Shown here: piece by piece, positions 61,004 through 64,000 of the stretch | How positions within the stretch are numbered: position 1 is the first letter of the stretch | Layout of the letters: each line of letters starts with the position of its first letter | Origin: Syntrophomonas sp. | GTDB lineage: Bacteria; Bacillota; Syntrophomonadia; Syntrophomonadales; Syntrophomonadaceae | Length of the DNA: 64,000 nt | NCBI GenBank assembly: GCA_016841245.1 | Contig: JAENZN010000007.1 | Coordinates: 62,001-126,000 of the forward strand | Reading direction: 5' to 3' | Notes under the pieces: model-generated | Databases searched by the model: none | The model's input: the letters and a program-made list of their open reading frames with translations, nothing else | Told to the model about the DNA's origin: nothing | Program-made: the position numbers and the translations under genes

Positions 61004-62219
61004 CTGCCCTTCTCAGTATGGAACTTTCCGGCACCGGCTCAGGGTTGGGAATCAGGATTCTTTGCCGTGGATGCCGGGCCCGGTCTATTTCCTTACCTTC
61101 TTTATCATACATATAGTATATCTCTAACTTCTGGACCCCCTGTCCAGGGATCATAATTTCCATATCTTCACCCGGCCCAAAATTAGCTCTCTGTTCAATC
61201 TCCAGCATTCCTCTGTCATGATGGTAATCTTTCACTATTCCACAAAAATCAACTCTCATCTGTTGAATATTTTTATTGATATCCTGCAGTATTAGAGATT
61301 CTCCTTCTATAAAACCATTGGTGAAGGGTCTGGTAGCAGTACTGGAAAGCTCATTAACCCAGGTATTGATTTCTTCCGCAGTGAATGCACATCTATCAAT
61401 CGCACATTGGTCTATTGCACTACGATAAGCAGACGCTGCACTCGCTACATATAAGGGACTTTTCATTCTGCCCTCAACTTTAAAAGCATCTATACCGGCC
61501 TCCATTAGCCTGGGAATATATTCTATGAGACAGAGATCGCGCGAATTTAATATATAGGTTCCTTTTTCATCCTCATGAATGGGAAAATATTCTCCTGCTC
61601 GCTTTTCTTCCATCAGAGTATATGAATAACGACAGGGATGAGCACATTCACCCCGATTGCCGCTCCTGCCTGCCATGTAATGTGACAACAGGCAGCGACC
61701 TGAATAGGAAACACACATGGCTCCATGTATAAAGATTTCTATCTCCACCTCTGCCTTGCTTTTTATTTCCATAATCTCCTCCAGGCTAAGCTCGCGGGCC
61801 AGCACGATCCTTTTGGCTCCCAACTCACTATAAAATCGAGCGGTTTCGTAATTGCTCACACTGGCCTGGGTGCTTATGGTAATCGGCAGCTGCGGAGTAT
61901 ACCGAGAGGCTATCTTCATCACCCCCAGGTCTGAGATTATCAGACCATCTACACCGATTTCAGCCAGCTGCTGCAGATATCCGGGTAATTGTACAAAATC
62001 ATGGTTGCGGGCCAGTACGTTGATAGCTGCGTAGACCTTTATTTTTCGAGTATGGGCAAATTCAAGACCTTCCTCGATTTCTGGTATGCTCAAATTACCT
62101 GCATACGCTCGCAGGCTGTACTCCTGTCCACCCAGGTATACAGCATCTGCTCCAAACAAACAGGCGGTTTTTAATTTTTCCAGATCTCCTGCGGGTAATA
62201 CCAGCTCAGGGCATTTCAT
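60996..62219 (-). CDS. U32-family protein (TrhP/YrrO-like tRNA hydroxylation)
   Basis: The 407-residue protein has the U32 signature IEIFIHGAMCVSYSGRCLLS, then RSGNRGECAHPCRYSY with the Cys residues that bind an iron-sulfur cluster. The N-terminus KCPELVLPAGDLEKLKTACL and GADAVYLGGQEYSLRAYAGN is typical. Family members in E. coli (TrhP) and B. subtilis (YrrN/YrrO) make 5-hydroxyuridine in tRNA from prephenate; older names call them peptidases or collagenases. GAGGAGG lies 8 nt before the ATG. It stands between mltG and DUF4911. Confidence 0.85.
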   Translation of the reverse strand: MKCPELVLPAGDLEKLKTACLFGADAVYLGGQEYSLRAYAGNLSIPEIEEGLEFAHTRKIKVYAAINVLARNHDFVQLPGYLQQLAEIGVDGLIISDLGVMKIASRYTPQLPITISTQASVSNYETARFYSELGAKRIVLARELSLEEIMEIKSKAEVEIEIFIHGAMCVSYSGRCLLSHYMAGRSGNRGECAHPCRYSYTLMEEKRAGEYFPIHEDEKGTYILNSRDLCLIEYIPRLMEAGIDAFKVEGRMKSPLYVASAASAYRSAIDQCAIDRCAFTAEEINTWVNELSSTATRPFTNGFIEGESLILQDINKNIQQMRVDFCGIVKDYHHDRGMLEIEQRANFGPGEDMEIMIPGQGVQKLEIYYMYDKEGKEIDRARHPRQRILIPNPEPVPESSILRRAGA

Positions 62220-62292
62220 AATCAGGGCCTCCTCAATAAATAGGGAAGTAAAGATAATGACCCCTTAGCTTTTTTCACTCCCCTTTTTGCAC

Positions 62293-63333
62293 TTAGTCTA
62301 TGTAAGCTGCTTTCGCCTGTAAATGTTCACTAAAAGTTTTGCTAAATTGGTGGCTGCCATCTCCCCGGGCTACGTAATATAGATATTCATGCTGCTCCGG
62401 GTTTAAAGCCGCATCAATAGCCGCCTTACCCGGGCAGGCTATAGGAGCCGGTGGAAGTCCCGGATATAGGTAGGTATTATAAGGTGAATCTATTTCCAAA
62501 TCTTCATAATAAACCACGTCTTTTTCTTCCTGGTTCAGGGCATACAAAACAGTAGCGCAGATCTGCAACAACATGCCTTTTTCCAGGCGATTTTTTATAA
62601 CTCCGGAAATAATCTTTCTTTCATCATCGACCATGGCTTCTTTCTCGATCATTGATGCTATGATAATGGTGTCGTAGACATTCATACCTTGATCCAAAGC
62701 CTGCGGTTGAAATTCTTCCGCCCAAAGCTTTTCAAAATTGCCCAGCATGGCATTCACTATTTCAGCGGCGCTGGTATCTTCAGCTATCACATAAGTATCC
62801 GGAAAGAGAAAACCTTCCAGATAAGATTTACCTTCTCCTGGATCAGCCAAGCGGAGAAATTCGTAATTATAATCTCTGTTAATCGCTTCCTGCCATTCCT
62901 CGAGGGTACAGATATCTTTTTCTGCCAGCAGTTCTCCAATTTTGTCCACTGTATATCCTTCTGGTATAGTGAAAGCGATGGTCACTACTTTCCCCGTTGA
63001 GATAGCTGCTGCTATTTCCTGTAATGATTGGCTGCGATTGAATTGATAGTGCCCTGCTTTCAAGCTGCTGTCCAGACCTTCATGGCGGCAGTAGGCTAAA
63101 AATAAAGTTTCATTTCGAATAAGCCGGTTGCTGTAAAGAAGCTCTGCCACCTGACTGGCAGTACTGCTTTCGGCTATTCTAACATCTATAAAGGTAATAT
63201 CTCCAGGATCGACTGGATTAAATTGCATTAACAGTATGTAATAACCGGTTAATGTGAGTCCAACCAGTAATAATATGAGCAGCATAACCACCCGGGTTAC
63301 TTTTGGGTTCATCATCAACTTTAATTCACTCAC
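62293..63333 (-). CDS. mltG: MltG-like endolytic transglycosylase
   Basis: The 346-residue protein has a membrane anchor (VVMLLILLLVGLTLTGYYIL), a LysM-like segment (DVRIAESSTASQVAELLYSN, RNETLFLAYC) and the YceG domain: IPEGYTVDKIGELLAEKDIC, EGFLFPDTYVIAEDTSAAEI, the catalytic Glu in IIASMIEKEAMVDDERKIIS, and NTYLYPGLPPAPIACPGKAA. It cuts glycan chains during wall growth. I start at GTG 63333, 9 nt after AAAGG; an in-frame ATG 12 codons upstream overlaps the previous stop. It follows the VanW gene in the same direction. Confidence 0.9.
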   Translation of the reverse strand: MSELKLMMNPKVTRVVMLLILLLVGLTLTGYYILLMQFNPVDPGDITFIDVRIAESSTASQVAELLYSNRLIRNETLFLAYCRHEGLDSSLKAGHYQFNRSQSLQEIAAAISTGKVVTIAFTIPEGYTVDKIGELLAEKDICTLEEWQEAINRDYNYEFLRLADPGEGKSYLEGFLFPDTYVIAEDTSAAEIVNAMLGNFEKLWAEEFQPQALDQGMNVYDTIIIASMIEKEAMVDDERKIISGVIKNRLEKGMLLQICATVLYALNQEEKDVVYYEDLEIDSPYNTYLYPGLPPAPIACPGKAAIDAALNPEQHEYLYYVARGDGSHQFSKTFSEHLQAKAAYID

Positions 63334-63365
63334 TTCTTTACACCTTTCTCCAGAATGCTTCTTAC

Positions 63366-64000
63366 TCAACTATCTTCAGACTGTTCCTCTATCTGCGGAT
63401 CTTCAGCTTCAGCTTCAGCTTCATCACTTTCTGCTTCAGGTTCATCCTCAGGGTTATTACTATCCTGACCCTCTTCTTGACTATCCTCCTCAATGTCGGT
63501 TTCACCATCTGCCGGAGGTTCAAGCGGGTCTATTATTTCTTCTACACCAGGAGGCCCTACATAGGTGATTTCATCAAAAGGTTTATATCTGTCCCGCGCC
63601 AGCATTTCACTGCTTATCAACTGTTCGGCATTATCATAATAAGCCCGGAAAGACCTGACTACATACCCTGGAAAACCTTTATGGTCTACCCGGCTCTCAC
63701 CCGTTTTCATTTCAGGATCTATCTCATCCCGATATTCGAACGGAATGATCTCATCTACCACATGACTGGTCACAATATTTTTCTTATATTCGAGATGTCC
63801 GTATATATTTATGCTTAACTTTCCTCCGCCCGCCAGGGCCCTGATGTACACCGGATAATCGGTATTATTCTTGAAGCGAAAATCACTAGCTCCATAAGCA
63901 ACCGTAGCATCCAAACCGAGCGGGACATAAGATACTGCCAATCCATGGTTATGTCTCTCAACTATATCCAATCCAGCCAGAAGACATGCATTATATAAGG
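63366..64000 (-). CDS. VanW-domain protein, C-terminal part (runs off the window)
   Basis: About 211 residues are visible; the 5' end lies outside. The VanW core is clear: LYNACLLAGLDIVERHNHGL, AVSYVPLGLDATVAYGASDF, RFKNNTDYPVYIRA. Next comes a beta-rich domain (GYVVRSFRAYYDNAEQLISS) and an acidic Glu/Asp-rich tail from about residue 160, ending EEQSEDS. Such proteins are exported and bound to the wall. The tail is highly negative, unlike the VanW protein at 48205. First visible gene of the wall operon. Confidence 0.85.
   Translation of the reverse strand, partial: LYNACLLAGLDIVERHNHGLAVSYVPLGLDATVAYGASDFRFKNNTDYPVYIRALAGGGKLSINIYGHLEYKKNIVTSHVVDEIIPFEYRDEIDPEMKTGESRVDHKGFPGYVVRSFRAYYDNAEQLISSEMLARDRYKPFDEITYVGPPGVEEIIDPLEPPADGETDIEEDSQEEGQDSNNPEDEPEAESDEAEAEAEDPQIEEQSEDS

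Noticed and set aside
1-64000. CRISPR array, tRNA or rRNA genes
   Set aside because: No regularly spaced repeats with unique spacers and no recognisable tRNA or rRNA sequence were seen on reading both strands.

Overview
The window looks like a chromosomal segment of a low-to-moderate G+C Firmicute of the class Clostridia. A Syntrophomonas-like organism fits best, but that is an inference. The grounds are strong Shine-Dalgarno sites, frequent TTG/GTG starts, many lipoproteins, several copper-amine-oxidase-type stalk domains, VanW proteins, SLH-domain surface proteins, an acetoacetyl-CoA synthetase and a dnaK/dnaJ-like/cbpM/clpB operon. No rRNA, tRNA or CRISPR array was seen.

Layout. 0-9.5 kb: a loose array of minus-strand genes (stalk-domain protein, two lipoproteins, a beta-hydroxyacid dehydrogenase, a methyltransferase, a GNAT, an AlkD-like protein, an isoprenylcysteine-methyltransferase-like membrane protein) scattered among insertion remnants and short repeats. 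9.6-15.7 kb: a decayed island with a group II intron reverse-transcriptase fragment fused to a toxin remnant, the tail of a histidine kinase, a broken receiver/BTAD regulator, a receiver-only protein and a frameshifted GLUG/SLH surface protein. 15.7-19.1 kb: two small XRE-regulator/membrane-protein pairs. The first pair shares a long palindromic operator with the neighbouring three-gene operon (hydrolase, SRPBCC, PNPOx-like). 19.2-21.9 kb: acetoacetyl-CoA synthetase and a nitroreductase. 22.2-27.3 kb: a VTC-domain/DUF4956/beta-helix lipoprotein cluster with a divergent second beta-helix lipoprotein. 27.3-39.1 kb: a plastic region of secreted proteins, duplicated gene pieces and pseudogenes. 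39.3-41.4 kb: an IS91-family element with a tyrosine recombinase. 42-50.3 kb: a SWIM/SNF2 helicase, two metallo-beta-lactamase-fold proteins with altered metal sites, a VanW/LRR protein and DUF1858. 50.6-52 kb: an alanine/glycine:sodium symporter. 52.1-58.1 kb: the heat-shock operon with a CtsR-like operator. 58.5 kb: a complete small type I toxin-antitoxin-like module. 59-64 kb: a cell-wall/RNA-modification operon (VanW, MltG, U32 protease-like, DUF4911, penicillin-binding protein).

The most distinctive signal is a family of short repeats. Five loci share the antisense-promoter part of one type I toxin-antitoxin-like module, only one with an intact 26-codon toxin. Two nearly identical 116-bp MITEs and several GGGGACA-type palindromes accompany them. 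These repeats repeatedly sit at gene 3' ends and in two cases supply the stop codon. A second coherent signal is the shared XRE operator at two neighbouring operons. A third is an 11-bp-spaced direct heptamer repeat just upstream of the -10 of two surface-protein-related transcription units.
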